From Erwinia sp. S63 (GTDB taxonomy: Bacteria; Pseudomonadota; Gammaproteobacteria; Enterobacterales; Enterobacteriaceae): a stretch of DNA of 64,000 nucleotides. Positions 38,016 through 51,300 of this stretch are shown here, one piece after another (the first letter of the stretch is position 1; each line of letters begins with the position of its first letter). The stretch spans positions 62,001-126,000 of the forward strand of contig NZ_JACVUP010000002.1 in assembly GCF_016625195.1 (NCBI RefSeq), read 5' to 3'. A program made the position numbers and the translations under genes. The notes below the pieces were generated by a model. The model did not search any database, was not told the origin of the DNA, and was given only the letters and a program-made list of their open reading frames with translations.

Positions 38016-38237
38016 TCAGGCGACTTGCGCGGCTTCACAGGGCACAATCAAGCTGGCGTGATTGCCTTTTGGCCCTTCATGGACATCGAACTGAACCTGC
38101 TGGCCGGCCTTCAGCGTTCTGTATCCCTCCATCTGAATCGTGGAGTAGTGCGCGAAGATATCCTCGCCGCCGCCGATCGGACAGATAAAGCCGAAGCCTT
38201 TGGCGTTGTTGAACCATTTAACAGTACCCGTCTCCAT
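38016..38237 (-). CDS. cspD: Cold shock-like protein CspD
   Basis: Single cold-shock domain of 73 residues with RNP1 KGFGFI and RNP2 DIFAHYS. CspD is induced in stationary phase and starvation rather than by cold; it binds single-stranded DNA and can inhibit replication. The ATG at 38237 has GGGAAG upstream and gives METGTVKWFNNAKGFGFI, aligned with K-12. It is divergent from clpS, as in K-12; in K-12 CspD is degraded by Lon. Confidence 0.95.
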   Translation of the reverse strand: METGTVKWFNNAKGFGFICPIGGGEDIFAHYSTIQMEGYRTLKAGQQVQFDVHEGPKGNHASLIVPCEAAQVA

Positions 38238-38559
38238 GCTTTTACTTCCCTCGCAAGACATTTTGAACAGTAGGTGAGGTCATTGAAGCTGTGAGTCGAG
38301 TTTGTTTAAAACTCAATCAGCTTGTGTAAGTAGAATGTAGAGAAACGGTCCTTATCGTCAAGCAAACGGCCCTGGCGCACGGGGAGAAATTCATCAAAAT
38401 TTGAGGCAGTTAACGCTATTGCAAATTTTGTGATACAGGTCGCGCATGGGCTTTTAGGGCCGTTTTTTCTTAAGGGGAAGGTGGCTTGACAGACATGTTA
38501 AACTTAGGAATGGGCGCAGCAATGCGCGCAATCGTAACGCAGAATTTCGACGGAACATT
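38238..38559. promoter_or_regulatory. Divergent cspD-clpS upstream region
   Basis: This gene-free stretch must hold both promoters. A perfect TTGACA lies at 38486-38491, pointing to clpS, but no good -10 hexamer is seen at 16-18 bases. No other structure stands out. Confidence 0.35.
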
Positions 38560-38880
38560 ATGGCAAACACAAACGACTGGCTTAATTTTGAACATCTAGC
38601 CGAAGATAAAGTACGCGAAGGGTTAAAGCCGCCTTCGATGTATAAAGTCATTCTGAATAATGACGATTATACACCTATGGAATTTGTTATTGACGTTCTG
38701 CAAAAGTTCTTTTCTTATGATGTTGAACGTGCAACGCAACTGATGTTGAAAGTTCACTACCACGGAAAGGCGATTTGTGGTGTATTCACTGCAGAAGTGG
38801 CGGAAACCAAAGTCGCCCAGGTGAACAATTACGCACGAGAGAATGAACATCCGTTGCTGTGTACGCTAGAAAAAGCCTGA
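38560..38880 (+). CDS. clpS: ClpAP adaptor ClpS
   Basis: N-recognin of 106 residues that binds Leu, Phe, Tyr or Trp at protein N-termini and hands them to ClpAP. It also blocks ClpA self-degradation. The pocket motif is [15 protein letters not shown] (the N/D-D pair and Met gate), followed by the conserved [22 protein letters not shown]. It lies 55 bases before clpA as in K-12. Together with aat at 42 kb it completes the Leu/Phe N-degron route. Confidence 0.97.
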   Translation: MANTNDWLNFEHLAEDKVREGLKPPSMYKVILNNDDYTPMEFVIDVLQKFFSYDVERATQLMLKVHYHGKAICGVFTAEVAETKVAQVNNYARENEHPLLCTLEKA

Positions 38881-38935
38881 GCCCGTCTCCATATAGGGGA
38901 AAGGTTGTCAGAGCGATAATTGGGGGAGGTGCCAA

Positions 38936-41215
38936 ATGCTCAATCAAGAACTGGAACTCAGTTTAAACATGGCTTTCGCCAGAGCGCGCGAGCACCGTCA
39001 TGAGTTTATGACCGTCGAGCATCTGTTGCTGGCATTGCTCAGTAACCCGTCGGCCAGAGAGGCACTGGAAGCCTGTACGGTGGATATCGTGGCTCTGCGT
39101 CAGGAACTCGAAGCCTTCATCGAACAAACCACTCCGGTGCTGCCGGCCAGTGAAGAGGAGCGCGATACACAACCGACGCTCAGCTTCCAGCGCGTGCTGC
39201 AGCGTGCGGTATTCCATGTCCAGTCATCCGGTCGCAGCGAAGTGGCAGGCGCGAACGTGCTGGTCGCCATTTTCAGCGAGCAGGAGTCGCAAGCGGCTTA
39301 CCTGCTGCGCAAACACGAAGTCAGCCGCCTTGATGTGGTGAACTTCATCTCCCATGGTACGCGTAAAGATGAGCCGGGCCAGCCGCAGAACAATGCGGAG
39401 AATCCGGTTAACGAAGAGCAAGCAGGCGGGGAGGAACGTATGGAAAACTTCACCACCAATCTTAATCAGCTTGCTCGTGTCGGCGGAATCGATCCGCTGA
39501 TCGGCCGCGATAAAGAGCTGGAGCGTGCCATTCAGGTATTGTGCCGTCGTCGTAAGAACAACCCGCTGCTGGTGGGTGAATCTGGCGTGGGTAAAACCGC
39601 TATCGCGGAAGGGCTGGCCTGGCGCATTGTGCAGGGCGATGTCCCGGAAGTGATGAAAGATTGCACCATCTACTCACTGGATATCGGCTCGCTGCTCGCG
39701 GGTACCAAGTACCGTGGTGATTTTGAAAAACGTTTCAAAGCGCTGCTGAAACAGCTGGAACAAGACACCAGCAGTATTCTGTTCATCGACGAGATTCACA
39801 CCATCATTGGTGCGGGTGCCGCGTCCGGTGGCCAGGTGGATGCGGCTAACCTGATTAAGCCGTTGCTCTCCGGCGGTAAAATTCGGGTGATGGGTTCTAC
39901 CACCTATCAGGAGTTCAGCAATATCTTTGAGAAGGACCGTGCGCTGGCGCGTCGTTTCCAGAAGATCGACATTACCGAACCTTCTGTGGAAGAGACGGTG
40001 CAGATTCTTAACGGCCTGAAACCGAAATATGAGGCTCACCATGATGTGCGTTATACCGCGAAAGCGGTGCGTGCGGCGGTGGAGCTGGCGGTTAAATACA
40101 TCAACGACCGTCATCTGCCGGATAAGGCGATTGACGTGATTGATGAAGCTGGTGCGCGCGCGCGTCTGGTGCCAGTGAGTAAGCGTAAGAAAACGGTCAA
40201 CGTGTCGGATATTGAGTCTGTGGTGGCGCGTATTGCGCGTATCCCAGAGCAAAGTGTGTCGGCAACCGATCGCGATACGCTGAAGAATCTTGGCGACCGT
40301 TTGAAAATGCTGGTGTTCGGACAGGACGATGCGATTGAAGCGTTGACTGAAGCGATCAAAATGAGCCGTGCTGGTCTGGGTCAGGATCGTAAACCTGTGG
40401 GTTCATTCCTGTTTGCCGGTCCAACCGGCGTGGGTAAAACCGAGGTAACGGTTCAGCTGGCGAAAGCTCTGGGCATTGAACTGCTGCGTTTTGATATGTC
40501 CGAGTATATGGAGCGTCACACCGTCAGTCGTCTGATTGGTGCACCTCCAGGCTATGTGGGCTTCGACCAGGGTGGTCTGCTTACTGATGCGGTCATCAAG
40601 CATCCGCATGCGGTGGTACTGCTGGATGAAATCGAGAAAGCGCACCCGGATGTCTTTAACCTGCTGCTGCAGGTGATGGACAACGGTATGCTGACCGATA
40701 ACAACGGCCGTAAAGCGGACTTCCGCAATGTGGTGGTGGTGATGACCACCAACGCAGGTGTGCGTGAGACAGAACGTAAATCGATTGGTCTGATTCATCA
40801 GGACAACAGTACGGATGCGATGGAAGAGATCAAAAAGATCTTTACGCCAGAGTTCCGTAACCGTCTCGACAACATTATCTGGTTCCGTCATCTGGATACC
40901 ACGGTGATCCATCAGGTTGTCGATAAGTTCATCGTTGAGTTGCAGGCCCAGTTGGATGCGAAAGGTGTGTCACTGGAAGTCAGTGATGATGCCCGTGACT
41001 GGCTGGCCGATAAAGGCTATGACAAAGCGATGGGCGCACGTCCTATGGCACGTGCCGTGCAGGAAAATCTGAAGAAACCACTGGCTAACGAACTGCTGTT
41101 TGGTTCATTAGTGGATGGCGGCTCAGTTTCGGTGGCGCTGGATAAAGAGAAAAACCAGCTGACTTACCACTTCCTGAGTGCGGAAAAACGTAAAACCGAA
41201 GGGACTGTGCACTGA
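38936..41215 (+). CDS. clpA: ATP-dependent protease unfoldase ClpA
   Basis: Hexameric AAA+ unfoldase that feeds ClpP, 759 residues. The N-domain (about 1-145) binds ClpS. D1 has Walker [10 protein letters not shown] and Walker [10 protein letters not shown]2 has Walker [10 protein letters not shown] and Walker [13 protein letters not shown]. The ClpP-docking loop contains IGLIHQ (the IGL motif) near residue 617. GGGGGAGG precedes the ATG. A bidirectional terminator follows. The serW tRNA gene that follows clpA in K-12 is not present. Confidence 0.97.
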   Translation: MLNQELELSLNMAFARAREHRHEFMTVEHLLLALLSNPSAREALEACTVDIVALRQELEAFIEQTTPVLPASEEERDTQPTLSFQRVLQRAVFHVQSSGRSEVAGANVLVAIFSEQESQAAYLLRKHEVSRLDVVNFISHGTRKDEPGQPQNNAENPVNEEQAGGEERMENFTTNLNQLARVGGIDPLIGRDKELERAIQVLCRRRKNNPLLVGESGVGKTAIAEGLAWRIVQGDVPEVMKDCTIYSLDIGSLLAGTKYRGDFEKRFKALLKQLEQDTSSILFIDEIHTIIGAGAASGGQVDAANLIKPLLSGGKIRVMGSTTYQEFSNIFEKDRALARRFQKIDITEPSVEETVQILNGLKPKYEAHHDVRYTAKAVRAAVELAVKYINDRHLPDKAIDVIDEAGARARLVPVSKRKKTVNVSDIESVVARIARIPEQSVSATDRDTLKNLGDRLKMLVFGQDDAIEALTEAIKMSRAGLGQDRKPVGSFLFAGPTGVGKTEVTVQLAKALGIELLRFDMSEYMERHTVSRLIGAPPGYVGFDQGGLLTDAVIKHPHAVVLLDEIEKAHPDVFNLLLQVMDNGMLTDNNGRKADFRNVVVVMTTNAGVRETERKSIGLIHQDNSTDAMEEIKKIFTPEFRNRLDNIIWFRHLDTTVIHQVVDKFIVELQAQLDAKGVSLEVSDDARDWLADKGYDKAMGARPMARAVQENLKKPLANELLFGSLVDGGSVSVALDKEKNQLTYHFLSAEKRKTEGTVH

Positions 41216-41235
41216 TGTGCTGAGTCGTAAATAAG

Positions 41236-41267
41236 AAAAGGCCGGATGCGAATCCGGCCTTTTTTTT
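41236..41267. terminator. Bidirectional terminator between clpA and infA
   Basis: AAAAGGCCGGAT (41236-41247) pairs with ATCCGGCCTTTT (41252-41263) around GCGA, with T on both exits. Confidence 0.92.
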
Positions 41268-41310
41268 CGCGCTCAGTTACTTGCCACAAACGCGAGATGT
41301 GGACAACAAC

Positions 41311-41878
<568 letters not shown>

Positions 41879-42571
41879 TCAAAAAAGGGTTTGTGTTTGC
41901 CAGCAACCGCTTAATACAGGCTGCCACGCCAGTGTTTGCACATACTGTAAATAATCGACACGTGGAATTTCAACGGCGCCTAATGAAGCCGTATGCGGGT
42001 TAAGCACCTGGCAATCAATCAAGCGTCCCTGATGAGCGAGGAAATGTTGAGAGAATACCCACAGCGCAGTTTTTGACGCATTTTCCTGACGGCTAAACAT
42101 CGACTCACCACAAAAAATCTGCCCAAGTGCCAGTCCATACATGCCGCCCACCAGGCGATTATCACTCCAGACTTCAATCGAATGCGCATGACCCAGTTCA
42201 TACAAGCGCAGCCAGGCGCGCTTCACTTCGAAAGTGATCCAGGTACCTTCTTGTCTGCCGCTGGCACAGCCTTCCAATACCTGCGGAAAGGCATGATTCA
42301 TGGTGACGCGAAAGGGCGAACGTCGGTGAAAACGCGCCATGCTGCGGCTGAGATGAAAAGATTCAGGTAGCATCACGGCACGCGGATCGGGCGACCACCA
42401 CAGAATCGGATCGCCGGGCGAAAACCAGGGGAAAATGCCGCGCTGATAGGCGTTCATCAGCCGGGCAGGGGAGAGGTCGCCGCCCATGGCCAGTAATCCA
42501 TTCGGCTCGCGCAGCGCCATCTCCGGCGGAGGAAAATTTAATGAATCCCGTGAAAGTTGTACCAGTCTCAT
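41879..42571 (-). CDS. aat: Leucyl/phenylalanyl-tRNA-protein transferase
   Basis: Transfers Leu or Phe from tRNA to proteins with N-terminal Arg or Lys, making them ClpS/ClpA substrates. The 230-residue protein has the family blocks [69 protein letters not shown], the catalytic region around [19 protein letters not shown], and the late [14 protein letters not shown]. It lies between infA and cydC as in K-12, 33 bases downstream of the cydC stop. Confidence 0.97.
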   Translation of the reverse strand: MRLVQLSRDSLNFPPPEMALREPNGLLAMGGDLSPARLMNAYQRGIFPWFSPGDPILWWSPDPRAVMLPESFHLSRSMARFHRRSPFRVTMNHAFPQVLEGCASGRQEGTWITFEVKRAWLRLYELGHAHSIEVWSDNRLVGGMYGLALGQIFCGESMFSRQENASKTALWVFSQHFLAHQGRLIDCQVLNPHTASLGAVEIPRVDYLQYVQTLAWQPVLSGCWQTQTLF

Positions 42572-42604
42572 TGCGTCAATTACCCTTCGGGCTGTTCGCT
42601 AAGA

Positions 42605-44335
42605 CTATAGCGCAAAGCGCTGGTGGAAACGCCAATAGCGTCCTGCTTTTGAGATTAATTCGTCGTGCGTGCCCGACTCAATAATCTGCCCCTGATCCAT
42701 CACACAAATACGATCCATTGTTGTCAGGCCACTGAGACGATGAGTCACCATGATCACGGTCTTGCCGTGGCTTACCTGACGCAGTAACGTCAGTATCTGC
42801 TGCTCAGTGGTGGCATCCAGCCCTTCAGTGGGTTCATCCAGCAACCACAGATCGCCGTTGTGCAGCAGCGCGCGAGCGATGGCCAGGCGGCGCAGTTCAC
42901 CTCCCGACAACGGACGACCACCTTCTCCCATCCACGCGTTGAGCCCTTCATCATGCTCCGCCAAATGGGTGAGACCGACCTGGTGCAGAACCGCATCGAG
43001 TTGTTGATCGCTCGCTGCAGGGTTTGCCAGCAGTAAATTATCGCGCAGCGTCTGGCTAAACAGATGAACGCGCTGCGTGACCACGCTGATGCGTTGACGC
43101 AGGCTGGCCTCATCCCATTCGGCAAGGGGAATGTTATTCAGCCGAATCTCACCCTGCTGCGCCTGCCAGCCACGGGTGATCAACGCCAGCAAACTGGATT
43201 TACCGCAGCCGGTGGGGCCGAGCAGTGCCAGATGTTCGCCGGTTCGCAGCGCAAGTGAGAAGTGGTTAAGTACCGGTTCCGGGCGCTGCGGATAGCTAAA
43301 AGTGATATTTTCCAGCGTCAGGCTGATGCCCGAATCAGAAGGTGCAGTCGAAGAGGGAAAACGAATAAGAGGCTTTTGCTCAATGATTTCCCTTACGCGC
43401 TGTGCCGCGCCAGTAACCTGCGACAGCGGCAAAAAGGCGCCCGCTACCGGTGCCAGCGCTTCAAAAGCCGCCAGGCCGCAGAACACGAAGAGCGCGATGA
43501 ATGCGCCTGGTGCACTATCGCCGCCCACGCCCGCCGCTGAAATCCACAGTAGCAAGACCACGGTTAAGCCGCTGATGAGCAGTAACAGACTTTGCGCCAG
43601 CGCTTGCAGGCTATGCTGACGCCGCTGCGCTTGCTGCCAGCTGACTTCTTCGGCATCCAGCTTATGACGCCACAACGCCGCTGCGCCATATATTTGCAAT
43701 TCAGCGAGTCCGGTTACCCATTGCGTCAGTTGCAAACGCCAGCTGGCTTGATGCTGAGCGATGCGATGCCCGGCTGAAATGCCTAATCGCCAGAACAGCG
43801 GCGGCATCAGGAGCAAGGTCAGCAGCATCATCGTGCCCAGGAGTAGCGCCAGTGGTACATCTAACATCGCCAGACCGCAAGTGACGACTATAATCACCAC
43901 CGCGGCACCAACCAATGGTGAAATCACACGCAGATAGAGATGGTCTAACGTGTCGACATCACTCACAAAGCGGTTCAGCAGTTCGCCCTGTCTGAAACGC
44001 GCCAGTTGTTCAGGTGCCAGCGCGACCAGCTTGCTAAAGGTAAACACACGCAAATGCTGCAATACCCTGAAGGTGGCATCGTGACTGACTAAGCGCTCAA
44101 AGTAACGCGAAGCCGTGCGAGTGATGGCCGCGCCACGCACCCCTGCTGCGGGCAACATATAGTTAAAACTGTACAGGCCGGCGACACCCGCTAACGAGGA
44201 GGCCGCCAGGAACCAGCCAGAAAGGGTGAGCAAGCCGATACTGGCGAGCAAAGTCGCAATAGCTAAAATGATGCCCAGGCCTAAACGCCAGGGATGACGA
44301 CGAAACAGGCGCAGAAACGGCAATAATGAATTCAT
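42605..44335 (-). CDS. cydC: Cysteine/glutathione exporter subunit CydC
   Basis: Half-transporter of 576 residues: six membrane helices (1-310) and a nucleotide-binding domain with Walker A GPTGCGKSS, signature LSGGELRR, and the D-loop region LLDEPTEGLD. With CydD it exports cysteine and glutathione to the periplasm and is needed for cytochrome bd and periplasmic haem proteins. Its start codon overlaps the cydD stop by one base (TGATG), so the two are coupled. Confidence 0.96.
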   Translation of the reverse strand: MNSLLPFLRLFRRHPWRLGLGIILAIATLLASIGLLTLSGWFLAASSLAGVAGLYSFNYMLPAAGVRGAAITRTASRYFERLVSHDATFRVLQHLRVFTFSKLVALAPEQLARFRQGELLNRFVSDVDTLDHLYLRVISPLVGAAVVIIVVTCGLAMLDVPLALLLGTMMLLTLLLMPPLFWRLGISAGHRIAQHQASWRLQLTQWVTGLAELQIYGAAALWRHKLDAEEVSWQQAQRRQHSLQALAQSLLLLISGLTVVLLLWISAAGVGGDSAPGAFIALFVFCGLAAFEALAPVAGAFLPLSQVTGAAQRVREIIEQKPLIRFPSSTAPSDSGISLTLENITFSYPQRPEPVLNHFSLALRTGEHLALLGPTGCGKSSLLALITRGWQAQQGEIRLNNIPLAEWDEASLRQRISVVTQRVHLFSQTLRDNLLLANPAASDQQLDAVLHQVGLTHLAEHDEGLNAWMGEGGRPLSGGELRRLAIARALLHNGDLWLLDEPTEGLDATTEQQILTLLRQVSHGKTVIMVTHRLSGLTTMDRICVMDQGQIIESGTHDELISKAGRYWRFHQRFAL

Positions 44336-46104
44336 CAGACAATCTCCTGCTGGCGGTGCTGCACCATGGCGCGCAACGGCCCATCCTGAGCCACCAACTG
44401 CTGCCAGTGTCCCCGCTGTATCAGTTGCCCGGATTGCATCACCCAGACTTCATCCCAATGGGCGAGATCGTGAAGCTGATGGGTAATCATCAGGGTGGTT
44501 TGCTGGGTGGCTGCCTGGTTTAATGCGCGCAACACATGCTGTTCGCTTTGGCTATCAAGCCCTGAACCGGGCTCATCCAGCAGCAGGAGTTGCGCAGGTT
44601 TCAATAGCGCACGCGCAACTGCAACGCGCTGCGCCTGGCCGACAGACAGGCCCATACCGCCATCCCCGAGCGGCGTATCGAGACCCTGCGGTAAACGGGC
44701 GAGAAATTCATCCACGCCCGCCTCTTGTAAAACGCTGCGCAGTATTGCTTCATCAATGCTGCTGTTGAGCTGCAGGTTTTCGCGCAGTGTGGGCGCAGGC
44801 AAATGGGGATTCTGACCGACCCACGCCAAATGCTGCTGCCAGTTCTCACGGCTGATATCCCGCAGTTCATGTCCATTAACCCGCAGCGATCCCTGATAGG
44901 GCAGAAAACCGAGCAACACGTTCATCAGTGCTGATTTACCCGCGCCACTCTGACCCACCAGCGCTACGCGTTGACCCGCTTCAAGCGTAAAATTCAGCGG
45001 CTGCGACAACGCTTCACCTTTGGCTGTCATCACCACCAAATCCCGTGCCTCAAGGCTTAAAGGGGTATCGAAAGCGACTGACAGGCTGGAGGCTGATGGT
45101 GGGATTTCCGGACTTTCGTTAAGAAAACGCTCCAGTGCATCGGCGCCCCCAACGGCTTGCGCTTTGGCGTGGTAAAAAGTACCGAGATCGCGCAGCGGCT
45201 GGAAAAACTCAGGCGCCAGGATCAGCGCCAGGAATCCGGCGAACAAGGTCACGCCAGTGCCGTAATGGCCGAAATTGAGTTCGCCAAGATAGGAGAAGCC
45301 AAAATAGACCGCGACCACGGCAATCGCCAGTGAGGCAAAGAATTCCAATACCGCGGAGGAGAGAAACGCAAGACGTAGCACTTCCATGGTGCGCTGACGA
45401 AAATCCGTAGTGCTTTCAGCAATCGCCTGCTGTTCAGCTTCAGCGCGATGGAACAGACGCAATGTTTCACGTCCGCGCAGTCGGTCATAAAAATCGCCGC
45501 TCAGGCGCGCCAGCGCCAGGAAGTTGCGACGGTTTGCATCAGCGGCACCCATGCCGACCATCGCCATAAAAATTGGAATCAGCGGCGCGGTCGCGAGCAG
45601 AATCAATCCCGCCGCCCAGTTGATTGGGAAGATCGCGATCAGGATGGCAAAGGGGATAAACACGGCCAGTGACATTTGGGGCAGATATCGCGCGTAATAC
45701 TCCTGCATCTCTTCAATTTGCTCAAGCAGCAGCGTTGTCCAGCTTCCCGCCGGTTTGCCCTGAACCCAGGCAGGACCGAGATCGTTCAGCTTATCCAGCA
45801 CCTGTTGGCGCAGAGCGCGACGGATAGCAACGCCAGCACGGTAACCCGCCATTTCACGCGCATAGTGCAGACCTGCGCGCAGGACAAAGCAAAGCAGTAG
45901 CAGGATGAAATCAGTCAGCAGGGCACCGCGCGGTTGTTGCGCCACGATGAGATTTTGCAGTAGCGAGGCCAGCAGCCAGGCCTGAGCAATAATCACCAGC
46001 GCGCCGGCAAAACCAAATAACGATGTGGCACGTAAACTGCGTGCGCCGTGAAGGCGTTGCTGACGTAGCCAGCGAAGAAGATGTTGCTGCCGTGATTTTT
46101 CCAT
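44335..46104 (-). CDS. cydD: Cysteine/glutathione exporter subunit CydD
   Basis: Partner of CydC, 589 residues. The membrane domain includes VIIAQAWLLASLLQ (TM1) and later helices. The ATPase domain has Walker A GQSGAGKSA, signature LSVGQAQR and Walker B LLLLDEP. The ATG at 46104 gives MEKSRQQHLLRWLRQQ, which aligns with K-12 MNKSRQKELTRWLKQQ; the ribosome binding site is weak. A GTG at 46122 adds six residues and is less likely. It is downstream of trxB but a terminator intervenes. Confidence 0.95.
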   Translation of the reverse strand: MEKSRQQHLLRWLRQQRLHGARSLRATSLFGFAGALVIIAQAWLLASLLQNLIVAQQPRGALLTDFILLLLCFVLRAGLHYAREMAGYRAGVAIRRALRQQVLDKLNDLGPAWVQGKPAGSWTTLLLEQIEEMQEYYARYLPQMSLAVFIPFAILIAIFPINWAAGLILLATAPLIPIFMAMVGMGAADANRRNFLALARLSGDFYDRLRGRETLRLFHRAEAEQQAIAESTTDFRQRTMEVLRLAFLSSAVLEFFASLAIAVVAVYFGFSYLGELNFGHYGTGVTLFAGFLALILAPEFFQPLRDLGTFYHAKAQAVGGADALERFLNESPEIPPSASSLSVAFDTPLSLEARDLVVMTAKGEALSQPLNFTLEAGQRVALVGQSGAGKSALMNVLLGFLPYQGSLRVNGHELRDISRENWQQHLAWVGQNPHLPAPTLRENLQLNSSIDEAILRSVLQEAGVDEFLARLPQGLDTPLGDGGMGLSVGQAQRVAVARALLKPAQLLLLDEPGSGLDSQSEQHVLRALNQAATQQTTLMITHQLHDLAHWDEVWVMQSGQLIQRGHWQQLVAQDGPLRAMVQHRQQEIV

Positions 46105-46193
46105 GCGAAGCCGTTTGATCACTGATGGAGAGAGGCAAAACCGGATAAAGTGTCCGGAAATATTAAGCGCATGAACTTTAGCATGCAGGCAAT

Positions 46194-46220
46194 AAAAAAG
46201 GCGACCAAAACAGGTCGCCT
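46194..46220 (-). terminator. trxB terminator
   Basis: On the minus strand, AGGCGACC pairs with GGTCGCCT (46213-46220 with 46199-46206) around a 6-base loop, followed by TTTTTT. Confidence 0.88.
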
Positions 46221-46250
46221 CTTAGCAATTATGATCAGCTTATTAACAAG

Positions 46251-47736
<1,486 letters not shown>

Positions 47737-48231
47737 ATGGTAGACAATAAGAAACGCCCCGGAAAAGACCTGGATCGTATCGACAGAAACATTCTGAATG
47801 AATTGCAGAAAGACGGTCGTATTTCCAATGTTGAGCTTTCGAAACGTGTTGGCTTATCACCTACGCCGTGTCTTGAGCGTGTGCGTCGCCTGGAGCGTCA
47901 GGGCTTCATCCTGGGCTACACCGCACAGCTGAATCCACATTATCTGGATGCTTCACTGCTGGTATTCGTTGAGATTACTCTGAATCGTGGTGCGCCAGAT
48001 GTGTTTGAGCAATTTAACGCCGCTGTGCAAAAACTTGAGGAAACTCAAGAGTGTCACCTCGTTTCCGGTGACTTTGACTACCTGTTGAAAACTCGTGTGC
48101 CGGACATGTCCGCCTATCGTAAGCTTTTGGGCGAAACCTTGCTGCGCCTGCCGGGTGTAAACGACACCCGTACATACGTGGTAATGGAAGAGGTCAAACA
48201 GAGCAATCGTCTGGTGATCAAAACCCGTTAA
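47737..48231 (+). CDS. lrp: Leucine-responsive regulatory protein
   Basis: Global DNA-binding regulator of 164 residues, almost identical to K-12 Lrp. The N-terminal winged helix-turn-helix lies at about residues 15-60 (RISNVELSKRVGLSPTPCLERVRRL). The C-terminal RAM domain (about 75-160) binds leucine and forms octamers. The ATG at 47737 follows AAGAGAGA and gives MVDNKKRPGKDLDRID; the in-frame ATG at 47596 lies in the leader. Lrp is a likely regulator of several operons in this window, but no site is proven. Confidence 0.98.
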   Translation: MVDNKKRPGKDLDRIDRNILNELQKDGRISNVELSKRVGLSPTPCLERVRRLERQGFILGYTAQLNPHYLDASLLVFVEITLNRGAPDVFEQFNAAVQKLEETQECHLVSGDFDYLLKTRVPDMSAYRKLLGETLLRLPGVNDTRTYVVMEEVKQSNRLVIKTR

Positions 48232-48288
48232 TGCAGGGCAGGTGCATAACTTGCAGGAATTCGGTACACTCCTGTGAATTCATACAGG

Positions 48289-48325
48289 AACAGCGTCGGG
48301 CTTGCCCGGCGCTGTTGCCTTCTTA
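48289..48325 (+). terminator. lrp terminator
   Basis: AACAGCG...CGCTGTT (48289-48295 with 48310-48316), extended by CGGGC/GCCCG, is followed by GCCTTCTT. The U-tract is moderate. Confidence 0.65.
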
Positions 48326-48350
48326 ATTTACAGGCACCTGGAGAGTTCTC

Positions 48351-51300
48351 TTGAGCCAGGAATATACAGAAGATAAAGACGTTTCGTTACAACCGCTGAG
48401 CAGTGGACGCAGGCTGCTGGAAGCGTTGCTCATCCTTGTGGCCCTGTTCGCCATCTATTTGATGGTGTCGCTGGTTAGCTTCAATCCTTCCGATCCCAGC
48501 TGGTCTCAGACCGCCTGGCATGAACCGATCCATAATTTGGGCGGCAGTGTCGGCGCATGGCTGGCGGATACGCTCTTATTCATTTTCGGCGTGATGGCGT
48601 ATGCCATTCCTCCGGTCATCATTGGCTTGTGCTGGATTACGTTCCGTCAGCGCGATCGCCAGGATTACATCGATTACTTTGCGGTGGGCTTACGCCTGAT
48701 TGGCGTACTGGCGCTGGTGGTGACCACTTGCGGTTTGGCCGCGCTGAACGTCGATGACATCTGGTACTTTGCTTCGGGCGGTGTGATTGGCAGCCTCGTC
48801 AGCAATGCCATGGCTCCCTGGTTCAGCTCGGCGGGCGGTACGTTGACGCTGATCTGCGTCTGGGCGGCAGGCATTACCTTGTACACCGGTTGGTCGTGGC
48901 TAACCATTGCCGAAAAAATCGGTAGCGTGGTGATGGGCGTACTGACTTTCGCCAGCAATCGCTCACGTCATGACGAACCCTGGCAGGAAGAAGAGGAGTA
49001 CGAAGAAGAGGAAGAGCATGCCGAACATGCTGCGCCTCCGCTGCGTGCTGCGCAATCGCATGATGAAGATGATGACGTTCTGCTGGCTAAACCGCGTAAA
49101 GTGGCCGAGCCCATCGCCGAACAGTTGCCGGATGATCCTCTGTTAGCCAAAGCCAGTGCAGCAACTGCAGCGGCCATTGCGGTAACCGCTGAGGCTGCAC
49201 ACCAGGCTCTCGCTGTACAACCACCGGTGGTCGATACAGTAGCCGAGCCGGATCCCACGTATCACAGCGCTGATGTGGCAGCGCCAGCAGCACCGCCACC
49301 TGCGCCTGAACCGGTTATCCAACCCACTCCGCCGCTGTATCGCTTTGAAGTCCCGAGCGAACCTGCGCCTTCCGCGTTCTCACCGGTAGATGATGATGAA
49401 GGGCCGCGCATGGGGAACTGGCAGGATGCCGCTCAATCATCCGCTTCGCTGAACACAGCGGCAGCCGCTGCGTTGGGTGCAGCAGCCGCGAAAACGGCTT
49501 CAGCGTATACCCCGGTATTCGATGTGGTGCCTGAGCGCGATTACAATCCGCAGGTGAAGCAGGGCATCGGCCCTGAATTGCCGCGTCCGAACAAAGTTAA
49601 ACTGCCTACGCGTCGTGAGCTGGCTTCTTACGGCATTAAGTTGCCGTCACAGCGTATGGCGGAAGACAAAGCGCGAGAAGAAGCCGAACAGCAACTGCCT
49701 GAAATGACCGCGACCTATCATGAACCGTTACAGGATCATGAAGAGGATGCCGCGTTGCAGGAAGCCCAACTGCGTGAAGCGTTTGCGTCTCAGCAACAGC
49801 AGCGCTATGCAGAGACCGGACAGCATCAAGTCGAAGATGATGAAGAGGATCTGCATCAGGCTCAGTTGGCCAATCAGTTTGCAGCTCAGCAGCAGCGCTA
49901 TCAGCAACCTGAAGCCAACGAAGGTCCGGTATTTAACCTCGATACCTCATCAGCCTTCGATTTTTCGCCAATGAAAGACCTGGTCGATGACAGCCCAAGC
50001 GAGCCGTTGTTTACCATCGCTGCGACACCTGAGCCGGAAGCGCCTGCACAGTGGCAGCAACCTGCCGCTCCGCAGCAGGAAGCCCCTGCGCAATGGCAGC
50101 AACCTACGGCACCACAGCCTCAAGCACCTGCTCAGTGGCAACAACCTGCTGCACCGCAACCAGAAGCCATGCCATCGCTGAATGAGCACAACAGCCCGTG
50201 GTCATCAGCTGAGTCAGAGAGTTATGCTGCGCCCGCAGAAGCGCCTCAGCCGGTTGCACCTGCGCAAGATAGCCTGTTCCATCCGTTCCTGGTACGCCAT
50301 GAACGTCCGCTGGAGAGGCCTTCCACGCCGCTGCCGACACTTGATCTGCTGACCTCACCGCCTTCAGAAGAAGAGCCGGTGGATATGTTCGCGCTGGAGC
50401 AAACGGCACGTCTGGTGGAAGCGCGTCTGGCCGATTATCGTGTGAAAGCTGAGGTGGTGGGCATCTCGCCTGGCCCGGTGATCACCCGCTTTGAGCTGGA
50501 TCTCGCTCCTGGCGTGAAAGCCGCACGTATCTCTAACCTGTCGCGCGATTTGGCTCGTTCGCTTTCAGCTGTCGCGGTGCGTGTGGTGGAAGTGATTCCA
50601 GGCAAGCCGTATGTCGGGCTGGAATTACCGAACAAACATCGCCAAACCGTATATCTGCGCGAAGTGCTGGATTGCGACAAATTCCGTGATAATCCGTCAC
50701 CACTGTCGGTGGTTTTGGGTAAAGACATTTCGGGTCAACCGGTGGTCGCCGATCTGGCGAAAATGCCACACCTGTTGGTTGCCGGTACCACCGGTTCCGG
50801 TAAGTCGGTGGGCGTGAACACCATGATCATCAGCATGCTGTATAAAGCCACGCCGGAAGAAGTGCGCTTTATTATGATCGACCCGAAAATGCTGGAGCTG
50901 TCAGTCTACGAAGGCATTCCGCATTTGCTGACTGAAGTGGTCACCGACATGAAAGATGCAGCAAACGCGCTGCGCTGGAGTGTGGGTGAGATGGAACGTC
51001 GCTACAAGCTGATGTCTGCGCTGGGTGTGCGTAACCTTGCCGGTTACAACGAGAAAATTGAGCAGGCTGCTGCCATGGGTCGCCCAATTCCAGACCCGTT
51101 CTGGAAGCCGGGTGACAGTATGGATACCACGCCGCCTGTGCTGGAAAAACTGCCGTATATCGTGGTGTTGGTGGATGAATTCGCCGACCTGATGATGGCG
51201 GTAGGTAAGAAAGTCGAAGAGTTGATTGCTCGCCTGGCGCAGAAAGCGCGTGCGGCGGGTATTCACCTGGTGCTGGCGACGCAGCGTCCATCGGTGGATG

